A stretch of DNA of 30,721 nucleotides from Symbiodinium natans (Eukaryota; Sar; Dinophyceae; Suessiales; Symbiodiniaceae): positions 1-30,721 of the forward strand of contig CAJNDS010001166.1 of assembly GCA_905221605.1 (NCBI GenBank), written 5' to 3'. Position numbers and translations under genes: made by a program. Numbering within the stretch: position 1 is the first letter of the stretch; each line of letters opens with the position of its first letter. Positions 9,178 to 18,222 of the stretch are shown here, one piece after another. The notes beneath the pieces were generated by a model. The model was not told the DNA's origin. It searched no databases and saw only the letters and a list, made by a program, of their open reading frames with translations.

Positions 9178-11544
9178 GTAGCGACGCAGCTCTGCAACAG
9201 CGAGCTGGGGCCCAAGAGCAGTTGCAGCTTCGAGGGGTTGAGCCTGAAGAAGGCCGCTTTACAAGCTCCCTGAAAGCAGTTTCAGCTCAAAATGCAGTAT
9301 GTGCAGGGTATGCATCACCCTCGTCATCGTGCAGTTTCCTACCTATGTGGAATTTTTATGTGCAAGCCGTTACTTGCAAGCTGCATGCAAATCCCTCCGT
9401 GTGTCGTATTCTCGTCACACTGTCGCTGGCTCAAGAAAATGTAGGTTCAGTGATGGTATGCGTGTGGGTGTGCATCGAAGCTATAAGGGTGCACGAAGTT
9501 TTTTTTGTTTTTGCATGGTGTCATGGCTTTGCTCTTCGACGATGATGACTTACCGGCACGGGAGAGGCCCGAGTTTCTGTTGTCATCTCTCGTGCGCACA
9601 CACTCCTTACCGCACACTGGAGCATAGTAACTGTCAGCTGCAAGGGATGCCTTCGCAGTCATCTACGTCGTCGGCAGCTGAGTGTGAGTTGTGCCGTTAC
9701 GCAGTGCAGATTTGCAGAGGCAGATGGGCCACCGGCCTTCCAGGCATTCTAGTCTCAATTCTGTACGAAAGAGTGTCAGAGAGCGTTCTGTTTTTTCTTT
9801 TACATGCTTAGAGCCACGTCTCCGTCACAAGGACGTGAGCATCCCAGCGCTGCACCAGCGCTCAAGGTGGGATGGCACGTGCCGCGCCTGCTGTTGCAGC
9901 CATCCTGCGGCTCTGTGTGATTCTGTGTGATTCTGTGTGATTCTGTGTGATTCTGTGTGATTCTGTGTGATTCTGTGTGATTCTGTGTGATTCTGTGTGA
10001 TTCTGTGTGATTCTGTGTGATTCTGTGTGATTCTGTGTGATTCTGTGTGATTCTGTGTGATTCTGTGTGATTCTGTGTGATTCTGTGTGATTCTGTGTGA
10101 TTCTGTGTGATTCTGTGTGATTCTGTGTGATTCTGTGTGATTCTGTGTGATTCCCCTCCACATGCGCCCCTCCACAGCCCCACAGATGTTCAACGCGTTG
10201 GCCAAGATGGAGGAGACCTTGTTTGAAGAGCTGGGTTCCGACGTGGCGTCGGTGGCAAGCGTGGCCCTTAGCGTGTAGCAGGGGCGAGTGTGAAAACCAA
10301 TGCATGCAGAAGCTAGACGAAGTTAAATCGCCGTCAAATGGTTGGGCGACGCACTTTTTGTGCACCTACCAACGCCGTGTCGAGTCAGAAGACAAACGCT
10401 TTGATCTTTTACATTGCATCATTGTTCAACCGTTTCCTGAAACATCTTATCATTCGATGAGGCAATTTTTATCATGATAATTTGTTTTTTTTTGCCAAAT
10501 TTCTGATATGAAAAGATTCTGAGAGAGCTTGTTTTTCGCGAGGTTCGTGTTGGCTCCGAATACAGAGATAGAAATTCTATCAGAATCCTTTGAAGGCGCT
10601 GTAGTTGTTTGTTATCCTTTGAGAAGCATGTGACAGCGTTTGCAAGGTGCCGACTACGAGAGGGAGTTCTCCACGATGCGCGAGACGGCCGTGGCAAGCT
10701 GCAAGGAGTGGCAGAGCTTCGTGGACGACTGGAAGGGCAGTCTGCTCACGAGGCATTTTGTTTCGGGCGCTGTGCTGGCAAAATTTTCGCCATCTCGAGC
10801 CTGTGTCTTCGAAGTTGTGTTGCGTGCCACATGTTGGAGAGCCCTCGGAGGCTTGAGGACGTAGGCAACGAGCTCGAGGCAGCAAGGGCGCGTGAGGCCA
10901 ACTTGAAGCATCAGCTCGATGAGAAGGACTTCCACAAAACGAGAAGATCTCCTTTGCCTGTGTTGTATCTATTTGACATGCAGGATGGACGAATAGCAGC
11001 GCTTCTCAGAGAGAGTCGTGCGCTGAAATGCCAGCTGAAGAAGGCAAGTGCCAGGCCCAAGGGAAAGAGTCGGTAAGTTTGAAGTTTGAGTGATTCACAA
11101 TGCCCTTCAAAGCTATTCGCAGCACCTGTCGATGCAGGAAGATGTCGGCCGAGGCCCCGCAAGGTGCATCCCTTGCCTTTTAGTGCAGCCACAAAAAAGG
11201 CTCGAACTTTCTTGCGCGAGCCTCTCAGGGCTCATCCCCCATCTACAAGAAGCGATCCATGATAAAGGTGCGGTGGATCAAAGCTTATACTGTCGGTCAG
11301 GGCAGTCCGGCGTGGCGGGCTTCTTCTCAAAGCTTACCCGGCGTGACTCCAAGGAGAGTCTGGCATTGGTGGCATTGGTGGCCTCGTAGTGGAGGGTAAC
11401 GATGCTCGGGATTTCTTGGGATCTTTGCATGCACGTGCTCTGCAGGTGTTTACGTTGATGCCGCTGGACTCCTCAGTACAGTGCCAGGAGTCTATGCAGG
11501 CTTTTCAGTCGGAGGCGGCAGACGAGGAGATTCCGCACGTATAG
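9178..11544 (+). CDS. Probable multi-exon coiled-coil protein gene
   Basis: Several short segments look like exons of one gene. They are 9178-9252 (Gln/Glu-rich, after ACCCAG), 10186-10258 (MFNALAKMEETLFEELGSD), 10647-10736 (DYEREFSTMRETAVASCKEW), about 10851-10926 (LEDVGNELEAARAREANLKH), 10984-11043 (DGRIAALLRESRALKCQLKK), from 11138 on, and a terminal 11446-11544 ending in TAG. 10258/10647 join in phase (A|GT, Ser) with a GC donor. 10926/10984 join in phase 0 across a 57-bp GA-AG intron. 11043 is followed by a GCAAGT donor. The phase of the 10736/10851 join does not fit cleanly, and exons between 9252 and 10186 are unplaced. Heptad-like charged helices suggest a coiled coil; the function is unknown. 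Confidence 0.42.
9911..10153. repeat. Decamer tandem repeat, 24 units
   Basis: TTCTGTGTGA is repeated 23 times without a mismatch (9921-10150), preceded by one unit with a C for the first T. Because ten is not a multiple of three, the minus strand is open in all three frames as a His/Thr/Glu/Ser repeat. It most likely sits in an intron of the coiled-coil gene, about 30 bp before an exon at 10186. Confidence 0.97.
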
Positions 11545-11904
11545 GCTCTTAGATGCTTTCCATCAAGCACTTGCTTGTGCGTGATGACCCTAGGACCACG
11601 GCGCCAACAAGCGCTTCTCCTTGTCCGACACAGTTTCTTGGCATTTGGGCGATCAGTTGCTGGCTTGATACGTGGGTGTGTCTTCGTGCCACCTGGGCTC
11701 TCGAGGTAAAGGCAGGCATCAGCTCCATCGCTATGCTCACGAGAGCGAACAGCACGGAAGTGCAACTGAGCTGAACACGGGTTTGAGTTACAGCTCCACG
11801 GATCCTTTGATAGTGACAAAAAAGAAGTGCAGAGGAGGAAGGCCCTGATTCCATATCCAGTTCGGTAGTCATGAGGCACAAGGCGCCAAGCAGCACTGGA
11901 TCTC
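11545..11904. other. No supported gene
   Basis: Only shadow-like frames on both strands follow the presumed stop at 11544. Confidence 0.4.
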
Positions 11905-11914
11905 GGTTTCCCTG

Positions 11915-12018
11915 GCTTCGCCGTTGACCTGCGGTAGGTTGGGTTTCGCCGTTGGCGGGCGGTAAGCTTGAGTTTCCCGGTTGACGGCGTTAGGTTGGGC
12001 TTCGCCGGTGATTCGCGG
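11915..12018. repeat. Degenerate 28-29 bp minisatellite
   Basis: Three full units and one partial unit start with (G)TTTCGCCGTTG or close variants and end with GGTAGGTTGG or GTTAGGTTGG. Units differ by several substitutions and one-base indels. Confidence 0.7.
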
Positions 12019-12047
12019 ATACCTGCACCCTCACTGACTTTGTTAGC

Positions 12048-12357
12048 TTGCGCCTGAACTGGCCTGAAGCTGATCAGCTGACGCCTGCAAGAACGCCTGG
12101 AGGGCAGCGCTCCTGCGTCTGCCCATGTGAGCCGCCAAGAGTATCTCCTTCAAGCGCCGAACTTTGCAGCTCATTTGTTGTAGGTCGGTGTGGAGCCTTG
12201 TGGAGCCTTGTGGGGCCTTGTGGCGTTCAAGTCCTCTTTTTGGCTTTGGTGGAGCAAATGTCTACGTTACGCGACACCCCATCTCAGCACATCTACGACG
12301 TCCGCAGGCCTCGTGCGATTCTCTTTCCCATGCTGGCTCCCGTATCTTAGTCTAGAT
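12048..12357 (+). other. Coding-like segment, unassigned
   Basis: The frame from 12048 reads as a Pro/Cys/Ser-rich peptide for about 45 codons (start RLNWPEADQLTPARTPGG) and then degrades into a small decamer repeat. A second short frame with an ATG at about 12259 ends at 12350. These may be exons of the gene suggested at 12358. No family was recognised. Confidence 0.2.
12191..12220. repeat. Decamer repeat, three units
   Basis: TGGAGCCTTG, TGGAGCCTTG and TGGGGCCTTG stand in tandem. Confidence 0.85.
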
Positions 12358-12573
12358 ATGCTGTGCGTCGAAGAGTTCCCCAGAGACTCCCAAGGCCCTG
12401 AAGCCTCACTTGGTGTCGTGGCAAGTGTTTTGCAGAATCTCGCACATTGCAGCGCTGCACCTCCACCAGGCTCAAGCCCTCCTTCCCCATCCAGCCTAGT
12501 CGAGCCCAGCCCAGCCCAGTCCAGCCACATTACTCGAGCCCCGGAAAGGGGTCTGTCCGGCCTTGCTTCCTGA
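12358..12573 (+). CDS. Hypothetical ORF or exon, Pro/Ser-rich
   Basis: A 72-codon ATG frame (MLCVEEFPRDSQGPEASLGV...) ends in TGA. It starts like an ordinary globular segment and then becomes Pro/Ser-rich, partly through a GCCCA repeat at about 12505-12525. It may be an exon of a gene that also uses 12048-12185. No domain is visible. Confidence 0.28.
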   Translation: MLCVEEFPRDSQGPEASLGVVASVLQNLAHCSAAPPPGSSPPSPSSLVEPSPAQSSHITRAPERGLSGLAS

Positions 12574-12978
12574 TCTCAGTGCTGTTCTTCCGGCCCGGTG
12601 TTCTCCAGCTATGAGTATTGCGCTGCATTTTCGTGTTCTTGCCATCTCGAACCCATTGCTGGTCAGGGGGTGCGGGTAAGTTGGTGCTGCAGAAACATCT
12701 GTGGGCCATTTCGCTCACTCACTCATGCGGTTGCGTGGCTAGATCAAAGCATTCTGCTCGAACGCACATTTGCGTGTGCTCAACTTGCCGATCCTCGCAC
12801 CTGCATGAAACCAACAGCCCAAGGCAGTCCCACTAGTTGGGGTTAGAATCCAAAAGCAGCCGTGCACGGTTCAGGCACGGGCTCCTTCCAGGACAGGCAG
12901 CGGTAGAGCTGCCCGGCGAAGCTGTGGCGGAGGCGGACACATAAACCCTTGTGCGAGTGCGAGAGTCAGAAGCCTACG
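12574..12978. other. No supported gene
   Basis: One open plus-strand frame to 12846 is Cys/Trp-rich with no domain, and I judge it non-coding. Confidence 0.4.
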
Positions 12979-13000
12979 CCCTAAACCTTAAACCCTAAAG
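12979..13000. repeat. Short CCCTAAA-like block
   Basis: Three imperfect CCCTAAA units (CCCTAAA, CCTTAAA, CCCTAAA). This is the weakest of three telomere-like blocks in the window. Confidence 0.6.
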
Positions 13001-13116
13001 CCTTAAGGCCCAAAGGCCCTGAAGCCAAGCCAAAGACGTGTGACATCGTGTGTGGCACAGGCTAGCAGGCGAAACCGGGAACCGTGTACTGTCTCGGTCG
13101 ATCTCTTTTGCATTAA

Positions 13117-13198
13117 TACGTATATATATATATGTACGTACGTATGTATGTATGTATGTCTGTATGTATGTATACATATATATATATATATATATATC
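13117..13198. repeat. TA / GTAT compound microsatellite
   Basis: TA runs flank a central block of about nine GTAC or GTAT tetramers. Confidence 0.95.
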
Positions 13199-13349
13199 TG
13201 TCATTTAGAGCGTGTTGCGCACAAAGACATACTCTAACAAATGCAAAAGCTTGAAGCTGCACGCTGGGTCGTGATCTTTGTCTTGTGTCTCATCATGTGA
13301 AGGCTTTCTTGAAACCCCCGTCGCGGGCCGAAAGACACACCTTGTATGA

Positions 13350-13580
13350 TGTGCCCTGACAGACGGAGCTTCAACTTGGTACTCCCAAAAAGTACATAAG
13401 CGGGCTCGCATCTTCGAGCCTAAAAATCCCAGCTCCAAGATTCATCGCACAACCGCTGGACCTCATCAGGACTTCGAAGAGGATGACGATGAGGAGGAGC
13501 TCCAAGTTCTTTTGCCTCCGCCTCCTCCACCGAAGGAAGTCCGGGATGCATCGGCGCAGGCTCGCCGGTGGACACGCTGA
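13350..13580 (+). CDS. Probable exon, acidic then polyproline product
   Basis: The frame is open from 13350 to TGA at 13578-13580 with no ATG, so it would be an internal or terminal exon. The probable acceptor is CCTGACAG at 13355-13362. The product has a basic start (KVHKRARIFEPK), an acidic run (DFEEDDDEEELQ) and a six-proline run (LLPPPPPPKE). That order is hard to explain by chance. The overlapping minus-strand frame of 140 codons (13420-13842) is less convincing. The family is unknown. Confidence 0.35.
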   Translation, partial: CALTDGASTWYSQKVHKRARIFEPKNPSSKIHRTTAGPHQDFEEDDDEEELQVLLPPPPPPKEVRDASAQARRWTR

Positions 13581-14524
13581 TGTTTCTTGGTCTTGTGCCG
13601 TGTGTACCCAAGTTGGCGGTTTTTGAGCGGTTTTTGGGCGGTTTTTTGAGCGGTTTCAGATTATTTCTCAGAACTCGCAGCCTCCAGCAATCGAGCTGAA
13701 CTCGACAAAGTAACTCTGGAACGAATTTGGATGCATTTGGGAACCAAGGGTTCAAAATGCCCCCCTCGGCACCATCCGGTACACCCGTGAGGTCCCGGGC
13801 TTGTCGGCCACAAGTAGCCCCGCTGCAGTAAACCTGCTTCATCTTTGCTGGACGCCCGCCATCGCAACGTGTTCTTGAAGGGGCTGGACATGGCTAGAAT
13901 GGGCTAGACATGATGGGCAGCTCCCTGCTCGAAGGAGACATGTTCAGACAAGGTGAACAGCCCGTGAGTTGAGTTTCCCATAGACTGTGGGCCTAGGTAA
14001 AACACGACATTCGGAAAACACGTGCATGACAGCTATGGTGCTGGAGTGCAGATTGGCGACTATCAACGATCTTGCATCTTTGTTCAGATTACGGGGCGTA
14101 GACTCTCATTGCCGAGGCTCCAATGTGAAGTGTTGTGGGAATGATTCCCCAAAACACGAAGGCAACGTTTTGGGGTTTCAAAGTTTAAAGGAGGAAACGG
14201 TTGAGGAACCCACGATGCGCGCCCGATCCGGTCGCTCGGCTCTCGCAATCTCCGCGTTTTTCCAATGAGAGCAAGACCTAAATTGCAGGGCCGACATGAA
14301 TGGCCTGAAAGCTTCTCAAGCTCTCGCAAACATCTGCGCAACTGTCCACGTAGACACCATGAGGTGCTTTTTAAAAAGTTTCCGTGTGCCAGCGGGCGCA
14401 GTTGCTGCGTACATTCCATGTTTGTTGTTGCCATCCTGTCTTGCCAGGCCTGCGCCAAGGCCCGGCGAGCCTGGCTGCAGCTTCGTGCGATTTGGGCCAT
14501 GCTGTAACTACTCCACTTAAGAAT
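13581..14524. other. No supported gene
   Basis: Contains a small GCGGTTTTT-type repeat (about 13617-13655) and a near-duplicate of GGCTAGAATG/GGCTAGACATG (about 13880-13910). Overlapping frames on both strands show no domain. Confidence 0.4.
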
Positions 14525-14619
14525 CTTAGTAGCTGAGTGGGTACACTTTATGCTCTTTGGGATGCTATAATCCCCTATATTATAGTTATAGAACTGAAGG
14601 TGTACACTCGGCAACTAAG
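14525..14619. mobile_element. 95-bp foldback (MITE-like) element
   Basis: The left end CTTAGTAGCTGAGTGGGTAC is an imperfect reverse complement of the right end, which read on the other strand begins CTTAGTTGCCGAGTGTACAC. The outer arms are about 23 bp with three or four differences. Inside are CTATAAT/ATTATAG and GGGAT/ATCCC inverted pairs. The whole unit is AT-rich against GC-richer flanks. This fits a miniature inverted-repeat element; no clear target-site duplication was seen. Confidence 0.6.
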
Positions 14620-15767
14620 TCCAGCATTTTTTTCCAAAGGTACGAGGATTCGAGGATATGCCGCTACTGCCCAAAGGGATACAATGTCCCGGCTTGTGCC
14701 TGGCAGGATGCAGCCGTGGCTCATGTGGGTGTCCAGTGCTTCCTACGTGCCCTGGCGCCCTTTTGGAGGATTTTCATACATCACGCGGCTGTGTGCTTTT
14801 GAGGTGGATTCTGCCAGGTTGTTGAAGCTATGCTTGTGTGGGCATGATGTCATATCGGACCGTCTTGCAGCCCGAGAACTCCGTCGGCTCTGAGGCGAGA
14901 CTTGCGACTTCTCCTCGCTGATGATGGCCTCACGGTCAGCACGCGAGGAGCGAGAAGCACGGAAGAGTTTACAAGGGTTGCAGGCCTGAGAAGCGCAGAA
15001 CATTATAGCACGATCTGGCACTGTGGAGGGCCTGAGCCGAAAGAAAAAGAGCATGGAGAACTGCGGTAGAGGTATCTTTGCATGTATGAGGCATGTAATG
15101 TCTTGCCCTTAAGGCTTCTTAAGCAGGTGGGCACTCCAGGGTGGCGTGTCCACGTGTCCATTTGGAGCAGAAACCTCAAATTTGAAGCTGATGTCCTGGT
15201 GGGCCAAACAGGCTGTCCAGGAGGTTCCCCCAAGGATGCACTAACGTGCACTTGAGAAACGCCTTTGCGCAATCCAGTTGCCTGGCATTTGCTGCGGTCA
15301 TGATGCGGGTCAGGGTGGCTTGACAAGTTTGCCATCCGTGCCTGCTTTTCCCCTTGACGGACCGGCTTGCCAAGCTCCCCCGTCTCAAAATGTCCATGCT
15401 CAAAGCGCTTCTGGGGCGTTCTGATGCTGGATCGCGACATTGTTTTCGTTGTGCGCCTGAACCAGTATGCAAGTGGATCTAGCATCTCTGAAGTGTTCCA
15501 ACATAGCTTAAACATAGCCTAAGCGTGACTGAGGCGACTGGAAGCCCACGTGGAACATGTGCCGGGCTTGGAGTGAGAGGTGTTGGAGCCACAGTCCGGG
15601 ACATGATGCGAGTTACATAAGTTACCTACTTCGAGGAATGCTTGGCCTTGGCCACGAAAATACCGCCGTGAGTGTGCCGAGGAGGTCTTCTCTTGCCCTG
15701 CCCCATTGTGTAGGAAGATGTTCTTTTTTTGTTACAAGACATCAGTTGTGTGTCTGCTGGCTGTAGG
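14620..15767. other. No supported gene; left flank of the LHC array
   Basis: Two minus-strand frames (14743-15054, Ser/Arg-rich; 15003-15515, basic) have tolerable composition but no domain, start context or splice evidence. A T-run at 15724-15730 lies upstream of LHC copy 1. Confidence 0.4.
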
Positions 15768-15775
15768 CCCATCCT

Positions 15776-15814
15776 AGCCGAGGCTGCCCAGCTTGTAGGT
15801 AGAGACCAGCTGCC
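15776..15814 (+). promoter_or_regulatory. Trans-splice acceptor region and leader, copy 1
   Basis: CAGCTTGTAG|GTAGAG places the likely acceptor AG at 15797-15798, leaving a 16-nt leader before ATG. The element upstream of it differs from the other copies: the T-run is 67 bp away (15724-15730), and the conserved CCCTTTAGGG box is absent. Confidence 0.5.
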
Positions 15815-17092
15815 ATGAGCCGCGTGGGTGCTGCCGTGGCCCTTGGTGGCCTGACTTTGGCCCCAGCCTTCCTGGCGCCCGGATCTTCCACTCCTTCAAC
15901 TCCTGTCCAGAAGAACCTGCGCACGGCGGAGCCTTCGTCCTCCCGGGCCGGGCCATCTTTCTCTACTAGTGCAGCCAGTGTGCTGGGTGCGGCAGCAGTG
16001 GCATCCTTGGTTGCGTCCAAGAAGCCCGTTCGCTCAGGCGCTGTTGCATGCCAGGCCTTCGATGCCAGCTCGCAAGTCGGCGTCACGCCTCCCTTCGGTT
16101 TCTTCGACCCAGCAGGCTTCACAAAGGGTGCGGATGAGACGGAGTTCAATCGGCTGCGTGCATGCGAGATCAAGCACGGCCGTGCGGCCATGATGGGAGC
16201 TCTTGGACTCTTGGTGCAGAGCGTTTACAAGCTGCCGGGCTACGAAAGCGTTCCTTCTGGTTTGGCGGCGCAGTGGACCGAGCCAGGGGCCAACAGCTTG
16301 TGGATCGTCTTCGTGGCGATTGGCATGCTTGAGCTTGGCATGGGCCCATGGAAGGAGGACCCCAGCAGCCCAGGTGACTACGGAGATCCGCTGAACCTGG
16401 CCAAGGGCAACGTCACTGATGACATCCGCAATCGGGAGCTGAACAACGGGCGTTTCGCGATGTTTGCCTGGCTGGGTATTGTCAGCGCTGAGCTGTACAC
16501 TGGATCCTCAGCGGTCTCTCAGTTCGCCGTGGCACCAAAAGCTGTGGCTCGCACATCCCATGGCTTCTGCGGTGCTTCCATGGCCACGAGCAACAGCCGC
16601 ACCCTGAGCAGCCGTCGGGCCTTCGATGGAGCTAGCCAGCCAGGTGCCTCCGCACCCTTGGGCTTCTTTGACCCTTTGGGGCTCAGTGGCACCCAGGAGC
16701 GCTTTGACAAGTTCCGTGCGGCAGAGGTAAAGCATGGAAGAGTGGCTATGCTCGCAATCATGGGGTCCTTTGCCGCACACTGGGCCACACCTCTCGGCGC
16801 GGGAGCTGGGGCTGCCGGCTTCTCTGATCCGATTGGTGCCAAGGGCTGCGTGGCATTGACCTTCTTCTGCGGCTTCTTGGAGCTCGGCCCGTGGGCGGAT
16901 GGATATGCCAAGAGCCCTGGTGATTTCGGTGACCCCGCAGACTTTGGTGAAAAGTTTGGCAGCTCAGACGACATGAAGACCAAGGAGTTGAACAACGGCC
17001 GCCTTGCCATGATGGCAACCATCGGAATGTGCACCCAGGAGGCCGTTTTCGGCGAGAAGTTCACCGATCTGCCGGCACAGCTCGGACTTTAA
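15815..17092 (+). CDS. Chlorophyll a-c binding (LHC) two-domain polyprotein, copy 1
   Basis: 425 residues, no intron. Residues 1-22 form a signal peptide ending AFLAP (compare the FVAP motif of peridinin plastids). Residues 23-52 are a Ser/Thr/Pro transit region, 53-67 a second hydrophobic segment, followed by KKPVR. Together this is a class I leader for the three-membrane plastid. LHC domain 1 (about 94-230) has helix A EIKHGRAAM at 118-126 and helix C NRELNNGRFAMF at 206-217. Domain 2 (about 282-420) has EVKHGRVAM at 304-312 and TKELNNGRLAMM at 389-400. Glu, His/Asn and Arg of these repeats are the usual chlorophyll ligands and salt-bridge residues. Each domain starts with GFFDP. It would bind chlorophyll a, c2 and peridinin in the thylakoid antenna, probably after cleavage in the linker. 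At the codons for L130, W179-proximal Pro178, I222-proximal Gly221 and F285 it carries the same variants as copies 3 and 4. Confidence 0.95.
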   Translation: MSRVGAAVALGGLTLAPAFLAPGSSTPSTPVQKNLRTAEPSSSRAGPSFSTSAASVLGAAAVASLVASKKPVRSGAVACQAFDASSQVGVTPPFGFFDPAGFTKGADETEFNRLRACEIKHGRAAMMGALGLLVQSVYKLPGYESVPSGLAAQWTEPGANSLWIVFVAIGMLELGMGPWKEDPSSPGDYGDPLNLAKGNVTDDIRNRELNNGRFAMFAWLGIVSAELYTGSSAVSQFAVAPKAVARTSHGFCGASMATSNSRTLSSRRAFDGASQPGASAPLGFFDPLGLSGTQERFDKFRAAEVKHGRVAMLAIMGSFAAHWATPLGAGAGAAGFSDPIGAKGCVALTFFCGFLELGPWADGYAKSPGDFGDPADFGEKFGSSDDMKTKELNNGRLAMMATIGMCTQEAVFGEKFTDLPAQLGL

Positions 17093-17190
17093 AGGCTGCG
17101 ATCCCTGGGAATTCTTGCATACTTGCCCTCTCTTCTCACCCGATTGGACCAGCTTCGCACAAGTGCGGCCAGCCTTGCCAGATCTTCCGA
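17093..17190 (+). other. Conserved 3' flank of copy 1
   Basis: About 100 bp after the stop match the other copies (AGGCTGCGATCCCTGGGAAT start) with several differences. Homology is lost near GGCCAGCCTTGCCA. This is a probable 3' UTR; no AATAAA signal is expected in dinoflagellates. Confidence 0.6.
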
Positions 17191-17277
17191 ATTTTCAGGC
17201 ATTAACGCTTTGTAAGGTGCCATCGGTCAAGCTGTTTCGTGAGCCTTCCATCTTTGCAATTACCTTGCAGTAGCAAG

Positions 17278-17454
17278 ATGCGTTTGAGAAAGACAGCTGC
17301 GCCACAATTTCGCCGCGTACGCATGATCCGGGAAGTGTTTGGTGTGGGTCAGCTTGTGGGGCATATGGACAAGGTGATTGGCACCACTTGGCATTGCTTG
17401 GCCCCCAGCTCCCCAGGAGGTGAGGCTCAATACGCACAAACGCCCGAAACATAA
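17278..17454 (+). CDS. Hypothetical small ORF inside the array
   Basis: A 58-residue ATG frame (MRLRKTAAPQFRRVRMIREV...) ends in TAA. ACCTTGCAG with a pyrimidine-rich lead-in lies just upstream (AG at about 17269) and could be an acceptor. The product is basic at the start and has no recognised motif. It lies only 185 bp after LHC copy 1 in sequence absent from other spacers. Confidence 0.28.
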   Translation: MRLRKTAAPQFRRVRMIREVFGVGQLVGHMDKVIGTTWHCLAPSSPGGEAQYAQTPET

Positions 17455-18000
17455 AAATGCGAGCCTGAGGCTCCGCGCGCTGTGCTTCCCTGGTGCTACC
17501 TGGTGCGACCTGATGCTGTCAGGCAGGCCGCAGTTGTGTGGGTTGCAAAGGCGACATCATGATGGGTCAGGTGCCGCATCTAGAGGACCAGCCTTGAGTG
17601 TGATCCTTTGCAGCATGTTCTGTAGCAGACACATGTGTTATTCCCCAGTGAAACGAAAACATCGGTATTAACCGTGTTTCGTGGGCTGCTCATCAAAAAC
17701 CATCTGTTTTACAACTTTTTCCGTGCCCGAACGCAGGGTTTGTTTCGGTGTGGGAGGGGGGCTGATTACATCCAGTTTCACCGAGCATCCATACCCGAAG
17801 GACTAAAGTCCGTGTTCTTCAAAAGCCCTGTGAATGAGGATGTAGCTGTTGATTGTTGGGCTGGTGGCGTTCTTTCTCGTTGCCGTGTCTCTGTGGCTTG
17901 CGGGTGGCCCTTTTTTCAACCCTCGAGAAACAAACCCGGGCCACGCAAGGGAAAACGCTGCAAATACCGGTAACATGGCTGTTTTTTCGGTTAAAACCGT

Positions 18001-18168
18001 AACCTGTTTTTCGACCTGGCCAGGGAGCCGCTGGCCTTGTTCTTGGATGTGGTTTTCCGCCCGAGAAATCTCGAGAAGGCAGACGCCGCTTCATCGAACT
18101 TCCCAACCCCGAGCAAGTCCAAACCAAACCTCACGCCGCCCATTGAAACCCTAAACCCAAAACCCTAA
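18001..18168 (+). pseudogene. Coding-like fragment running into telomeric repeat
   Basis: The frame reads NLFFDLAREPLALFLDVVF then RPRNLEKADAASSNFPTPSK and about 20 more residues, stopping at TAA inside the first CCCTAAA units. The amino-acid mix looks like a real protein, but the last codons are telomere-like repeat. A stop precedes it in frame (near 17993), and an acceptor could be CTGGCCAG at 18016-18023. I read it as a truncated gene end joined to the repeat. The family is not recognised. Confidence 0.3.
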
Positions 18169-18222
18169 ACCCTAAACCCTGAACCCTAAACCCTAAACCC
18201 CCTACCCCCTAAACCCTAAACT
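18146..18222. repeat. Interstitial telomere-like (CCCTAAA)n block
   Basis: About ten CCCTAAA units with scattered changes (CCCAAAA, CCCTGAA, CCCCCTA). TTTAGGG is the telomere type reported for dinoflagellates. The C-rich strand is on plus here. Confidence 0.9.

Noticed and set aside
9420-9445. GGCTCAAG resembling the 3' end of the dinoflagellate spliced leader (possible retroposed relict)
   Set aside because: Only eight bases match and the preceding leader sequence is absent. The similar site near 12466 also lacks it.
9800-10365. Long minus-strand ORFs (126-167 codons) with a NHTESHRITQ repeat
   Set aside because: They are the decamer tandem repeat read in each frame; a 10-bp unit without stop codons opens all three frames.
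12995-13237. ORFs on both strands with Tyr/Ile/Cys/Val repeats
   Set aside because: Product of the TA/GTAT microsatellite.
15742-16191. Minus-strand ORF opposite the LHC leader region (also at copies 2-6)
   Set aside because: Antisense shadow of the leader and first domain, with no independent features.
16519-17064. 181-codon minus-strand ORF repeated opposite every LHC copy
   Set aside because: Antisense shadow of a GC-rich, strongly selected gene. It recurs in each copy only because the sense protein is conserved.
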